Part shown: piece after piece, positions 35,069 to 43,619 of the stretch
Position numbering within the stretch: the first letter of the stretch is position 1
How the letters are laid out: each line of letters begins with the position of its first letter
NCBI GenBank assembly: GCA_050748485.1
Contig: JBOGPP010000193.1
Location: forward strand, 1 to 64,000
Direction: 5' to 3'
DNA length: 64,000 nt
Source: TH5896 sp050748485
GTDB taxonomy: Archaea; Thermoproteota; Nitrososphaeria; Nitrososphaerales; Nitrososphaeraceae
Notes under the pieces: generated by a model
What the model was told of the DNA's origin: nothing
Database searches by the model: none
The model's input: the letters and a program-made list of their open reading frames with translations, nothing else
Program-made: the position numbers and the translations under genes

Positions 35069-36835
35069 CTACTTGACAGTTACTGATTTGGCGAGGTTTC
35101 GAGGATAATCTGGGTTGGCATCCTTCTCAAGTGCCAGGTAATATGCTATCATCTGAAACGGTATCACCTCCAAGAGAGGATAAAAAACTTCATCCATCTC
35201 TGGAATTGTTATAAATCGGTCATAGACGTCACTCGGTGAATTTCCGATACCAATCAGCGACGCACCTCGTGCCTTTATTTCGTGAGCGTTGGCCTCAATA
35301 TCTTCAAATGTAGAATCATTTGGATTCAAAACCAGAATGCAGCTATTTCTATCAATGAGCGCAAGCGGTCCGTGTTTAAGTTCACCAGCAGGAATTCCTT
35401 CCGCATGAACATAGCTCAATTCCTTAATCTTCAGAGCTCCTTCAAGCGCTATTGGATAATGAATAGATCTCCCCAATACATAAATATCTTTAACATCCTT
35501 AATTTCCTCAGCAATCTGCTCAATCAGCCTCTGTCTTTCGACTAATTCTTTCACTGCACTTTGCAATTTGTATTTCTGGTCCTTCAATCCGATGACTCCT
35601 CCAGACAAACTATCTACTATGGCATAAAGTATAGTCAATTGTGACGTAAAACTCTTTGTTGCTGCTACTCCTATCTCTGGCCCACAGTTCATGTGAATAG
35701 ATACGTCACTCAAACGTGCCAAGGACGAAGTCGGAACATTCACTATAGAGATGATCTTTGAACCCAGTGTCTTCGCTTTCTTTACAACCTCCAGAACGTC
35801 TGCCGTTTCTCCGCTCTGCGAGATGGCCACAATTACAGAGTCACGCTCAATATCGTTCACTAGGTATTGGAATTCGCTTGACACAATGGCATCAGACTTT
35901 CTTTTACCATACTTTGCAAGAAGATTTTTTGCCACTAATGCACAGTGATAGCTGGTCCCGCTTCCAGTAAAGTAGATAAACGGAGCCAATTTCAGCATCT
36001 TACTAACTTCCTCGATCCTTCTTTCTTGACCCTTTCCGGATTTAACTATGGTCTCTACTTGCTCATTAATCTCTTTGATGGTGAAATGAGCATAAGTTCC
36101 TTTGTCTATACCTCCAAACTCCCAAGCAACCTGTGTTACTGGTCTTATGACCGGCGCACCATCAAAAGTTATCATTTCCATTCCAGAGCCCTTTAGAATG
36201 ACGATATCTCGATTATCTAGGAAAATAGCCCTGTCTGTGTAATTCAAAAATCCTACAACGTCGCTGCTAATATAATACCCATCCTTTGAAATTCCGACAA
36301 TGAGTGGTTCGTCGAATCTAGCTCCCGCGATAGTTCCATCACTAAATGCGGCTATGAAGGAAAACGCGCCTGCCAATTTTTTAGAAGTATTCGAGATCGC
36401 TCCCCTAAGATCGCCAGTCTCTGTATAATCATCTTCAAGCAGGTGAGCAATAACTTCACTATCAGTTTCGCTCTTGAAAACATGACCCTTGCTCAAGAGT
36501 TGTGATTTTAGCTGAGAGTAGTTCTGAATTATTCCATTATGTACAACTGCGATCTCTCCGTTACAAGATGTATGGGGATGGGCATTAGCTTCTGTGACCC
36601 TTCCATGTGTTGCCCACCTTGTATGACCTATCCCAATTCTGCCGGGCAATATTCTCAAGTGTAAAGTTGAATCCACATCTTCGACCCTTCCTACCCCTTT
36701 CCTGACACTTACCTTGCCATCACTAATGGTTCCGATTCCTACACTGTCGTAGCCCCGGTACTCCATTTTCTGTAAGCAGGTCACTAGAAGAGGAGCAGCG
36801 AGAGATTCACCTTTATACCCGATAATTGAACACAC
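35069..36835 (-). CDS. glmS: glutamine--fructose-6-phosphate aminotransferase (isomerizing)
   Basis: Makes glucosamine-6-phosphate from fructose-6-phosphate and glutamine, the entry to amino-sugar and glycan synthesis. The N-terminal Ntn glutaminase needs Cys right after the start Met. GTG at 36835 is directly followed by TGT, giving Met-Cys-Ser-Ile-Ile-Gly-Tyr, so I place the start there rather than at ATG 36841 or 36904. Other landmarks: RGYDSVGIGT, GIGHTRWATHG and HNGIIQNYS. Two SIS domains (about 275-400 and 445-575) contain FTGSGTSYHCALVAK, SQSGETADV and GELKHGPLALID. Product of 588 residues, normal length. A TATA-like ttttaattatg ends about 25 bases before the GTG. Confidence 0.95.
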   Translation of the reverse strand: MCSIIGYKGESLAAPLLVTCLQKMEYRGYDSVGIGTISDGKVSVRKGVGRVEDVDSTLHLRILPGRIGIGHTRWATHGRVTEANAHPHTSCNGEIAVVHNGIIQNYSQLKSQLLSKGHVFKSETDSEVIAHLLEDDYTETGDLRGAISNTSKKLAGAFSFIAAFSDGTIAGARFDEPLIVGISKDGYYISSDVVGFLNYTDRAIFLDNRDIVILKGSGMEMITFDGAPVIRPVTQVAWEFGGIDKGTYAHFTIKEINEQVETIVKSGKGQERRIEEVSKMLKLAPFIYFTGSGTSYHCALVAKNLLAKYGKRKSDAIVSSEFQYLVNDIERDSVIVAISQSGETADVLEVVKKAKTLGSKIISIVNVPTSSLARLSDVSIHMNCGPEIGVAATKSFTSQLTILYAIVDSLSGGVIGLKDQKYKLQSAVKELVERQRLIEQIAEEIKDVKDIYVLGRSIHYPIALEGALKIKELSYVHAEGIPAGELKHGPLALIDRNSCILVLNPNDSTFEDIEANAHEIKARGASLIGIGNSPSDVYDRFITIPEMDEVFYPLLEVIPFQMIAYYLALEKDANPDYPRNLAKSVTVK

Positions 36836-36855
36836 ACGCATAGTTATTTTAATAA

Positions 36856-36869
36856 CATAATTAAAAATA
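36856..36869 (-). promoter_or_regulatory. TATA-like box of glmS
   Basis: On the minus strand, atttttaattatg centred about 27 bases before GTG 36835, which would make a leaderless transcript starting at or next to the GTG. Supports the Cys-exposing start. Confidence 0.4.
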
Positions 36870-36987
36870 GCCAAATAGACGAAATGACCGTTATATTGAC
36901 ACATTTAGTGTAAAACCATCTTCATAGAGTAAGCCATGTGTTTGCACGTTCAAAGGGAGACCCAAATTTTTTTTGTACCTGTTATAA

Positions 36988-36999
36988 TTTATATATAAT
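36988..36999 (+). promoter_or_regulatory. TATA box of the winged-helix/S-layer-like gene
   Basis: tttatatataat ends 18 bases before the TTG at 37018, with its centre about 25 bases upstream, so transcription would start at the TTG itself. Confidence 0.5.
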
Positions 37000-37017
37000 C
37001 TTGGCCCACGTCAGTCG

Positions 37018-37977
37018 TTGGAAAAGACTCTACTCTACAGTGCAGGCGACAAGATGCTATCCAAGCCCATAACTGTTTATAAGGATGTCAGCTACATGAG
37101 CGTCCTTTCGAATCCGGTCGCCTGGAAGATTATGCAATTGCTTTCATCCGAACCAAAATACACAGCCCAAGTAGCAAGGGAGCTCAGGATTTACGAGCAA
37201 AGTGCGTATTACTACATGCAAAGACTACTGCGCATCGGAGCCATTCAGCAGTCTGGAACCAAAACAATCCGAGGAGGGACAGCTCGCCTATTTAAAACGG
37301 TCAACCCTTCATACGGTTTAGAAATGGATTGGGGAGAGGCTCCATTTAGTCTTCTAGCCAATAACAATCGTCAGGACTCAAGCAATTTAGTCTTCTTTAA
37401 GGAATTCATAACAGATAATATGTTCAACGGACTCATAGTTGTAGGCGCTCCTGATCCGCACGGTCCCTACAAATCGTCCGCAAGGGATGGGCATTATGCC
37501 ATCCAGCTGGCATTTTCACTAGGGAACTTGTGCAATATCTCTGACGAATTCATTGTAAAACTTGATTCTGACGCGAGGGCAGAACGTGCCATTAATGGTC
37601 GCAATATAGTGAGTATAGGGGGGCCAGGGACAAACATCGTTACTGCAGAATTTAACAAGTACCTTCCAATCAGGTTCAATGAGTCAAACTTTTGGTCTGG
37701 CCTAGCTGCAGAGACAGGAGAGCTGTATAATATGGACAATCACGGCCTTATTGCAAAAATACGAAATCCTTATGATGAAAAAAATACAGTAATCATAGTG
37801 GCAGGGGTAAGGTCTATCGGTACCAAATCTGCAGTCTTGGGACTTACAAATTTTGCGAGCCAAATTTTAAGAAATTATTCTGATGGACATGAGTGGGCAA
37901 TTGTCGTGCAAGGTTTTGATATGAACGCTGATGGTAAAATCGACCACGTTGACATAATCAAAGAGATCTCCAAATAA
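37018..37977 (+). CDS. winged-helix (ArsR-like) protein with S-layer-like C-terminal domain
   Basis: A 319-residue protein joining an N-terminal winged helix (about 20-95: AWKIMQLLSSEPKYTAQVAR, then QSAYYYMQRLLRIGAIQ) to a C-terminal alpha/beta domain with FNGLIVVGAPDPHGPY, IVSIGGPGTNIVTAEFN and VIIVAGVRSIGTKSAVLGL. That second part resembles a domain seen in archaeal S-layer proteins. It ends in an EF-hand/dockerin-like calcium loop, DMNADGKIDHVD (about 301-312). No signal peptide or TM helix is present, so it should be cytoplasmic despite the surface-type domain. The start is TTG 37018, matching the TATA box; ATG 37051 is an alternative. It may sense a ligand through the C-terminal domain; target genes unknown. 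Confidence 0.75.
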   Translation: MEKTLLYSAGDKMLSKPITVYKDVSYMSVLSNPVAWKIMQLLSSEPKYTAQVARELRIYEQSAYYYMQRLLRIGAIQQSGTKTIRGGTARLFKTVNPSYGLEMDWGEAPFSLLANNNRQDSSNLVFFKEFITDNMFNGLIVVGAPDPHGPYKSSARDGHYAIQLAFSLGNLCNISDEFIVKLDSDARAERAINGRNIVSIGGPGTNIVTAEFNKYLPIRFNESNFWSGLAAETGELYNMDNHGLIAKIRNPYDEKNTVIIVAGVRSIGTKSAVLGLTNFASQILRNYSDGHEWAIVVQGFDMNADGKIDHVDIIKEISK

Positions 37978-38006
37978 TTCGGTGCCGTATTGCCTGGACT
38001 TAATTC

Positions 38007-38522
38007 TTACTTTTCCACATTTGAAACTGATACTGATGATGGTTTCGAGAGTTCCAAATGCACAAGGAGCATATTTTCTTCCTCTTTCCTGACTATGTGC
38101 CCAGGCAAGTTGACAAACCTATCTCCTATTGATACATGTCCGTGAACGACCATCTGCCTCGCTGTATATGGTGATTTAGTGTCTATCTTTCTCATGATCA
38201 TAGTCTGAAGTCTCCTTTCCAATAAATGCTCAATTTTTAGGTTCAAAATATCATCTAATGAGGCCGTTTCATCTGTCAGACCAAGCCTGCCAAGGTATTT
38301 GAGAAGCTTAATCTCCTGTTGATGTCTATCTTCAGCTGGTAATGCCAGTAGAGCCCTCGCTTGGTTTCTAAACCCAGCTACTTCGGTCTGAGCCTTCCAT
38401 AATTCACGCTTATTTCGGAGTCCATACGATCCAATAATGTACAGCTCTGCGCTCAGCTGATCGGAAGTCCAAATTCTTCGGGGCCTGCTAAAAGTCTTCC
38501 TTGATTTTCGAGGATCTCCCAT
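38007..38522 (-). CDS. rps4: 30S ribosomal protein S4
   Basis: Primary 16S rRNA-binding protein of the small subunit. The 171-residue archaeal form starts GDPRKSRKTFSRPRRIW and contains the S4 RNA-binding domain (about 100-155) with LLERRLQTMIMRK and ARQMVVHGHVSIGDRFVNLP. Located 25 bases after rps13. The usual archaeal order continues with rps11 and rpoD, but here the next gene downstream is convergent, so the cluster is interrupted. Confidence 0.96.
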   Translation of the reverse strand: MGDPRKSRKTFSRPRRIWTSDQLSAELYIIGSYGLRNKRELWKAQTEVAGFRNQARALLALPAEDRHQQEIKLLKYLGRLGLTDETASLDDILNLKIEHLLERRLQTMIMRKIDTKSPYTARQMVVHGHVSIGDRFVNLPGHIVRKEEENMLLVHLELSKPSSVSVSNVEK

Positions 38523-38547
38523 TACTCAACCATCCCCACATATTTTG

Positions 38548-39024
38548 TCATTTCGAAGCGGAGGCAGGAGCTACCTTACCACTCTTCTTGACGCCGACAG
38601 CGCTTCCTCTTCTTCCTGTTGTTCTCGTGTGTTGTCCCCTCACTCTCAACCCAAACATGTGTCTATAGCCACGCCAGCTCATGACTGTTTTCTCCCTATT
38701 TATGTCACTAGTGATGGTAAATTCTAGATCAGATGTTATAAGATGAGTATCAGAACCAGTATCCATATCTGCCCTTCGATTTAGGTACCACGAAGGCATT
38801 TTAATTTTTGATGGATTTCTCACAGCGTCCTCAATCTCTTGTATTTCACTTTCGGCAAGATAGCCTACTCTTATCGATGGGTTAATGTTAAGCGATTGTA
38901 ACAATACTTGAGAGTAGTTATACCCCAATCCTCTGATGCTACTAAGCGCAACAATTGACTTCTTGCTGCCATCTATATCCTTTCCCGCAATTCTAAGTAT
39001 ATGTTTATATTCGCTAGTTGACAC
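38548..39024 (-). CDS. rps13: 30S ribosomal protein S13
   Basis: Small-subunit head protein contacting the 50S subunit and P-site tRNA. Landmarks are YKHILRIAGKDIDGSKKSIV, ALSSIRGLGYN and the C-terminal RNA-binding SWRGYRHMFGLRVRGQHTRT followed by TGRRGSAVGV. The 158-residue length is typical of archaeal S13. The start is GTG at 39024. A TATA-like tttttattta (minus strand, near 39045-39056) precedes it. First gene of an rps13-rps4 operon. Confidence 0.96.
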   Translation of the reverse strand: MSTSEYKHILRIAGKDIDGSKKSIVALSSIRGLGYNYSQVLLQSLNINPSIRVGYLAESEIQEIEDAVRNPSKIKMPSWYLNRRADMDTGSDTHLITSDLEFTITSDINREKTVMSWRGYRHMFGLRVRGQHTRTTGRRGSAVGVKKSGKVAPASASK

Positions 39025-39687
39025 GCACTCAATCCGTATTCGTTCCTAAATAAAAACCATGCTAGGATCATGTGAACGCACATCAAGATTACATTTCCTT
39101 CGTTGAACATCAATAACGTGTTCCAAGAAAGAATCAGAATATCAACGATCCGGGATTGTTCTACACTAGAACTCGGATTACGGGTGTCCTTACATTGAAT
39201 TCTGGCACAGTTAATTGCCCTTCACAATAAAGAGTCCTTTTTGATATTTGATTTGCTCCAAGAGGTCTAATTGTTTGGGGTTTTTGTCGCATTAGGATCC
39301 TGTACCAGAAACTTATTCTTATCCCATTAACACAAATTGGATGTCAATGCGAAATTTTAACTCTGCAAGGCTTGCAAAAGTTTTTTTCTATTTTTTATTG
39401 ATTCGCGGTCGTCTTCGAGACCCAATGACCTTCAAAGTTACAGTAGGTATAATAGTTAGGTGGCTCGATCCTTAGCCAATAATTTGCTTTTCACAACCAA
39501 GTGCACCGATCGTTTTTGCCTGTGAATTAGAAATAGGTTACGGTCTCACATTCAACTCGGATACGATTCACTATCGATATTGGTCACAAATTAGGTCCGT
39601 GGAACCTTTACAAAATCAATTTTATTCTCATTCTGCCTTCTGCGTCTCTTATATATAACCCAATTGTATCTGATTTCGCAGATCTAA
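39025..39687. other. 663-base gene-free region upstream of the AAA/vWA block
   Basis: The longest gene-free stretch in the window. It has no frame worth calling. Near 39363-39400 a short inverted repeat gcaaggcttgc is followed by a T-rich run (aagtttttttctattttttatt), resembling a transcription terminator on the plus strand although no plus-strand gene lies upstream. This could mark the end of an unannotated RNA. The region also contains the rps13 promoter and the TATA box of the AAA gene. Confidence 0.4.
39648..39658 (+). promoter_or_regulatory. TATA box of the AAA/vWA block
   Basis: cttatatataa about 30-40 bases before the TTG start at 39688, giving a short or absent leader. It is probably the main promoter for the first ATPase-vWA pair. 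Confidence 0.5.
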
Positions 39688-41358
39688 TTGGACCCCCACG
39701 AGAAAACAAGAAAACTTGTCCATCGTTCATACACTTCTGAGCCTAATTACAATGAGATCATGGCCGGATTACCCGATAACTTTAAGCAGTTAACCAAGTT
39801 GAAAGATCTATTAGATATCAATTACAAATTTGTTTCTGTTCAGGACCAAATAAGGCGAAATCTTGTTGCAAGATTAAGGAGTGACATTACACCTTTTCCA
39901 GGGATAATTGGTTACGAATTAGACGTTCTCCCGGCATTGATTCGTGCTATATTGGCTGGACACGACGTCCTGCTCATTGGGGAAATTGGCCAAGCAAAGA
40001 CTCGAATCGCAGAATGTGTTGCAAAATACCTACTTTCTCCTATTCCGGTTGTTGAAGGCTCGCTATTGCACGATATTCCAACAAGTATCGCAGAAGAGAG
40101 TCTTGCAGCAATGCTATCCGATGAAGAGATCCAAAGAACGAGTCCTGATTTCACTGTCTCAACTGAATGCGAGAATTCAATAAGAAATAACAAATTGGAT
40201 ACGGGCATAAAATGGGTGGAGGGATTTGATCGCTATCGATATTTTCTAGCCACTCCTGATGTCTCTGTTAAAGATTTAGTTGGTCAAATAGATGCGATGA
40301 AGATCGCGAAGAAGGGCATTGAAATTTACGACATTGAATCTTACACCCCGGGTTATCTTCTTCAAGCAAACCATGGAATGTTGTGCATAGATGAGCTGCC
40401 AGTACTCGATCCCAGAAAACAGGTAGCGCTACTTAGCGTACTGCAGGAAGGAAAATTCACTACAGGATCGTACCCAATCACGTTTAGACCTGACGTTACC
40501 ATTTTTGCAACAGCTAACCCGACTGATTATACCCATTCGGGAAGAATTATTGAACCTCTTTCCGATCGTCTTAGAAGCCATATTAAGACACATTATCCGG
40601 TTAGGTTGGATGACGAGATCATGATTATATCACAGGAGACAAAGGGATTAAATTCATCACAGGCTTTTGTACCAGTTTTTATTCTAAGAACATTAGCTTC
40701 AATAGTGCATTTTGCAAGATCTAGAGAGGAGATAAATCAAGAGAAAGGGGTAAGCGTTAGGATGGGCGTGCACTCGATGGAGTTGCTCATAAGTGAATCG
40801 GAAAGATGCAGGTCAATTTTCAATGCGGTAATTAGTGTTCCTAGGTTTTGTGATTTTGACAGCATATATCAAGCAGTAAAGTTTGAACTCTCTGAAATAG
40901 ACGACTCCTTTGAATCTAGATCGAAGCTGTTAGGGAAGCTTATCGATGCGGCATTGAAAAAGGTTTCAGTAGCGTATTTGGATTCCATTGATTTAAATGA
41001 ACTTCAGCTCGTGCGTAAGGATTTTTCGGAAAACAACAGATTTCTCGTGTCACAAAAAATGTTAGGTATTGATCCCTCTTCATCGCTTGACTATCAAGTT
41101 CAACTTAAAAAGTTACCACATCTAGGTAAAGTAGTAGTCAAGATTATCGATCGGATATTAAAGGAGCAGCAAGAGTTTGTAGAAGAGCTAAGTAGACGTG
41201 ACATCAACGTCTATTTCATTTCGATTCCCCCTAAATTGGATGGAGAACTCCTGGCCTCGGTTACTGAACTAATACTAGAAGGATTAACATGGATTGAACC
41301 GGCTGTACTCGAAAAGAAGGGCCAGAGTGAATATGGATTACTAGATTCAAATGAATAA
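39688..41358 (+). CDS. AAA+ ATPase, MoxR/magnesium-chelatase type (first pair)
   Basis: A 556-residue AAA+ protein. Walker A is GEIGQAKT (98-105), Walker B is GMLCIDELPVL near 230, and sensor-1 is FATANPTD near 272. The order and the VQDQIRR/ITPFPGIIGYE lead-in match the helix-2-insert clade that includes chelatase ChlI and MoxR. It is longer than MoxR (about 330) because of an insert after Walker A (about 115-180) and a C-terminal helical part. The start is TTG 39688, suited to the upstream TATA box. The next gene, a vWA protein, overlaps by 8 bases. Such pairs remodel or insert metal into client proteins; the client here is unknown. Confidence 0.85.
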   Translation: MDPHEKTRKLVHRSYTSEPNYNEIMAGLPDNFKQLTKLKDLLDINYKFVSVQDQIRRNLVARLRSDITPFPGIIGYELDVLPALIRAILAGHDVLLIGEIGQAKTRIAECVAKYLLSPIPVVEGSLLHDIPTSIAEESLAAMLSDEEIQRTSPDFTVSTECENSIRNNKLDTGIKWVEGFDRYRYFLATPDVSVKDLVGQIDAMKIAKKGIEIYDIESYTPGYLLQANHGMLCIDELPVLDPRKQVALLSVLQEGKFTTGSYPITFRPDVTIFATANPTDYTHSGRIIEPLSDRLRSHIKTHYPVRLDDEIMIISQETKGLNSSQAFVPVFILRTLASIVHFARSREEINQEKGVSVRMGVHSMELLISESERCRSIFNAVISVPRFCDFDSIYQAVKFELSEIDDSFESRSKLLGKLIDAALKKVSVAYLDSIDLNELQLVRKDFSENNRFLVSQKMLGIDPSSSLDYQVQLKKLPHLGKVVVKIIDRILKEQQEFVEELSRRDINVYFISIPPKLDGELLASVTELILEGLTWIEPAVLEKKGQSEYGLLDSNE

Positions 41359-42727
41359 TTCTGAAAAAAGTTACCGTTTTCAACTCGCCTATTCTAGAGA
41401 TGAATCTAGAAAATCCAAATTTTCCAAAAATTTTGAAAGTTCGCCTAAACCAGGTATGGATCTGTTGTTGAGTATGGTTGGAAGAGAAGCACTACGGGAA
41501 AATAGACCCAACCTTCAAGAATTAGATCGAATACTAAAGAATCTCTTAAAGCAAGAGAGTATCGGCGAGGACTCCGCACAAAGACAAGATACAAATAACA
41601 ATAGCAGAGAGGAAGAGAATGCCAGCGCACTGAGTCTCCCTTCTCCAATCCTTCGAATGCTTCTTAATGAAGGCTATTTAAAAAATGATGAGAAGTGGCT
41701 TACTTCTAGAGGATTCTCTAGGATTGGCAATATTATACTTGATGACGTAATGAAGGCACTGAAGCTCGGAGAAGCAGGTGGGCATGGCACAAAAACACTA
41801 GGGACAGGATCTGTCATACTAGATACCACTCGTAAATATGAAGATGGAAATGATATACGGCTGGTCAATATACCATTATCGCTACTTAATTCCGTTCTCA
41901 GAGTGCAAAAGGAGCTAGGCGGAATAGAGATTCCAGTGCAAATGAAAACGGAAGATTTGGAAGAATATGAAACCTTGCAAGATGTTCGAGCCAGCGTAGT
42001 ATATTGCATCGACTTGAGCTCGACTATGAAATACTCTAAAATGTTTGGGGATTTGAGTCGGATTGAAGCAGCAAAGAAGGCTCTGTGGAGCCTGGTAATG
42101 CTTAACAAAAAATTCTTTCCAAATGATTCTGTTCACATCGTGGGCTTTGGCTCGCTCGCGTCCCGTGTGAAAATTTCCGATATACCATATCTAAAGACTT
42201 TTGATGCCGGCTCGGATTTCTTACATTACACCAACTATCAAGCAGCCTTTAGGCTATCAATGAGAATATTGCTTTATGACGGTTCAGCAAACAAGCGGAT
42301 TATTCTCGTGACAGATGGTCACCCCAGCGCTTGCTTTATGGATGACGTGAAGCAACAAGAAAAAATCTTGAAAATCAGGCCATACTCGCATTTTTACAAA
42401 CCTGATGCTTCGAGTTTGGATAGCGTCCGGGCCGATTATGATTTGAGACTTGATGTTTCAGCTGGAAATCTAGTGTACCTCTGTTATCGCTACAAACAGG
42501 TCGATAGCTACATTGCTGAGCAAACTATTATTGAGGCAGAGAAGTGCCTTAAGAAAGGGATATACATCGACACTCTAATGATTAGTGAAGAGGATTCGTT
42601 ACTAGGTTTTGTTAACGAAATGGAAAGAAGAGTGAAGGGAAGATCTTATTATGTGAGTCCTGAGGCTCTGGAGACGGCCCTACTTAGTGACTTCATAAGG
42701 AACAAGCGGGCTATTCTTCGTGCCTAA
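41351..42727 (+). CDS. von Willebrand factor A domain protein (first pair)
   Basis: A 458-residue soluble protein whose C-terminal half is a vWA domain. The metal-ion-dependent adhesion site is DLSST (221-225), the later Thr region lies in LHYTNYQAA, and the Asp in VTDGHPS near 320. The N-terminal half is polar and helical (low complexity at about 75-95), like the adaptor parts of ChlD/CoxE-type proteins. ATG 41351 overlaps the stop of the partner ATPase, implying fixed stoichiometry. Probably the client-binding or activating subunit for the ATPase. No chelatase large subunit (CobN/ChlH) is in the window. Confidence 0.82.
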   Translation: MNNSEKSYRFQLAYSRDESRKSKFSKNFESSPKPGMDLLLSMVGREALRENRPNLQELDRILKNLLKQESIGEDSAQRQDTNNNSREEENASALSLPSPILRMLLNEGYLKNDEKWLTSRGFSRIGNIILDDVMKALKLGEAGGHGTKTLGTGSVILDTTRKYEDGNDIRLVNIPLSLLNSVLRVQKELGGIEIPVQMKTEDLEEYETLQDVRASVVYCIDLSSTMKYSKMFGDLSRIEAAKKALWSLVMLNKKFFPNDSVHIVGFGSLASRVKISDIPYLKTFDAGSDFLHYTNYQAAFRLSMRILLYDGSANKRIILVTDGHPSACFMDDVKQQEKILKIRPYSHFYKPDASSLDSVRADYDLRLDVSAGNLVYLCYRYKQVDSYIAEQTIIEAEKCLKKGIYIDTLMISEEDSLLGFVNEMERRVKGRSYYVSPEALETALLSDFIRNKRAILRA

Positions 42728-42813
42728 CTTCACAAGTTGTTATATACCTTTTTAAGTCTACAAATCCGAATCTAAGTTATCAGTGTTTATCATTGAGCCT
42801 ATCATCATCACCC

Positions 42814-43602
42814 ATGTATTTAGATTGGAATGGTGCATTGCCCGTTCTAAGAAAAGCCTATGATATTGGACTATTTGCCATGATTATTGGACCGAAAGGA
42901 ACTGGCAAGACGACATTAGTGAAAGCATTTGGTGCCGAGATTGGGAGAACATTATATCCCGTTAATTTTAGCCTTAGAACTAGAGAGTCCCATCTTGTAG
43001 GAACTAAGACTCTTGAGAATGGAGAGGTAGGATTTGTAGATGGAATTCTGGTGGAATCCATGAAGCTTGGAGGACTGCTATACCTCGACGAGCTGAACGC
43101 TGCTGAGGCAGACGTGCTTTTGCGATTGGATGAGGCTCTAGATGATAGGAGGCAAGTCGTGTTAAAGGAATCCGAAGGTCAAACAATCACTGCATCCAAA
43201 GGGTGGACCGTTATCGCCACAATTAACCCGTTATCCCACGTAGGAACCAAGGAACTTCCCCCGCAATTGCTCAGCAGATTTCCTGTTCGTCTCAGGTTGG
43301 AATACCCTCCAGAAGAAGTAGAATTAGATATAATAAGAAGACATACTTCGATAGAGGACTCTTCGTTGGCATCCGTGACCATCGGTGTCAAACTTGCCAA
43401 CAAGCTTCGTGAGGCTGCCGCTGTTGAGGAGCTTTATTATAGCCCTAGTTTGAGGGAGACTATTGCCTTCTCCAAACTTATAGAATCGGGAAGTGAAGCG
43501 AAGTATGCAGCACAATTAGTCTTTGCAAATGTCTACGGTCAATGGGGCGACGTCGAGTATCGAAAGGTAATGGATATGATTACCTCTATGTTTGGAAACT
43601 AG
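42814..43602 (+). CDS. AAA+ ATPase, MoxR/CbbQ/NorQ type (second pair)
   Basis: A compact 262-residue AAA+ ATPase. Walker A is GPKGTGKT (26-33), Walker B is LLYLDELNAA near 90, sensor-1 is IATINPLS near 140, and an arginine-finger region QLLSRFPVRLRL follows. It is close to CbbQ/NorQ, which work with vWA proteins CbbO/NorD. I start at ATG 42814; the frame extends seven codons upstream to a TTG (42793). A TATA-like ttatatacctttt near 42738-42750 suggests this pair has its own promoter. The next gene is a vWA protein in close contact. Confidence 0.87.
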   Translation: MYLDWNGALPVLRKAYDIGLFAMIIGPKGTGKTTLVKAFGAEIGRTLYPVNFSLRTRESHLVGTKTLENGEVGFVDGILVESMKLGGLLYLDELNAAEADVLLRLDEALDDRRQVVLKESEGQTITASKGWTVIATINPLSHVGTKELPPQLLSRFPVRLRLEYPPEEVELDIIRRHTSIEDSSLASVTIGVKLANKLREAAAVEELYYSPSLRETIAFSKLIESGSEAKYAAQLVFANVYGQWGDVEYRKVMDMITSMFGN

Positions 43603-43619
43603 ATAGGTTTTTGATTAGT

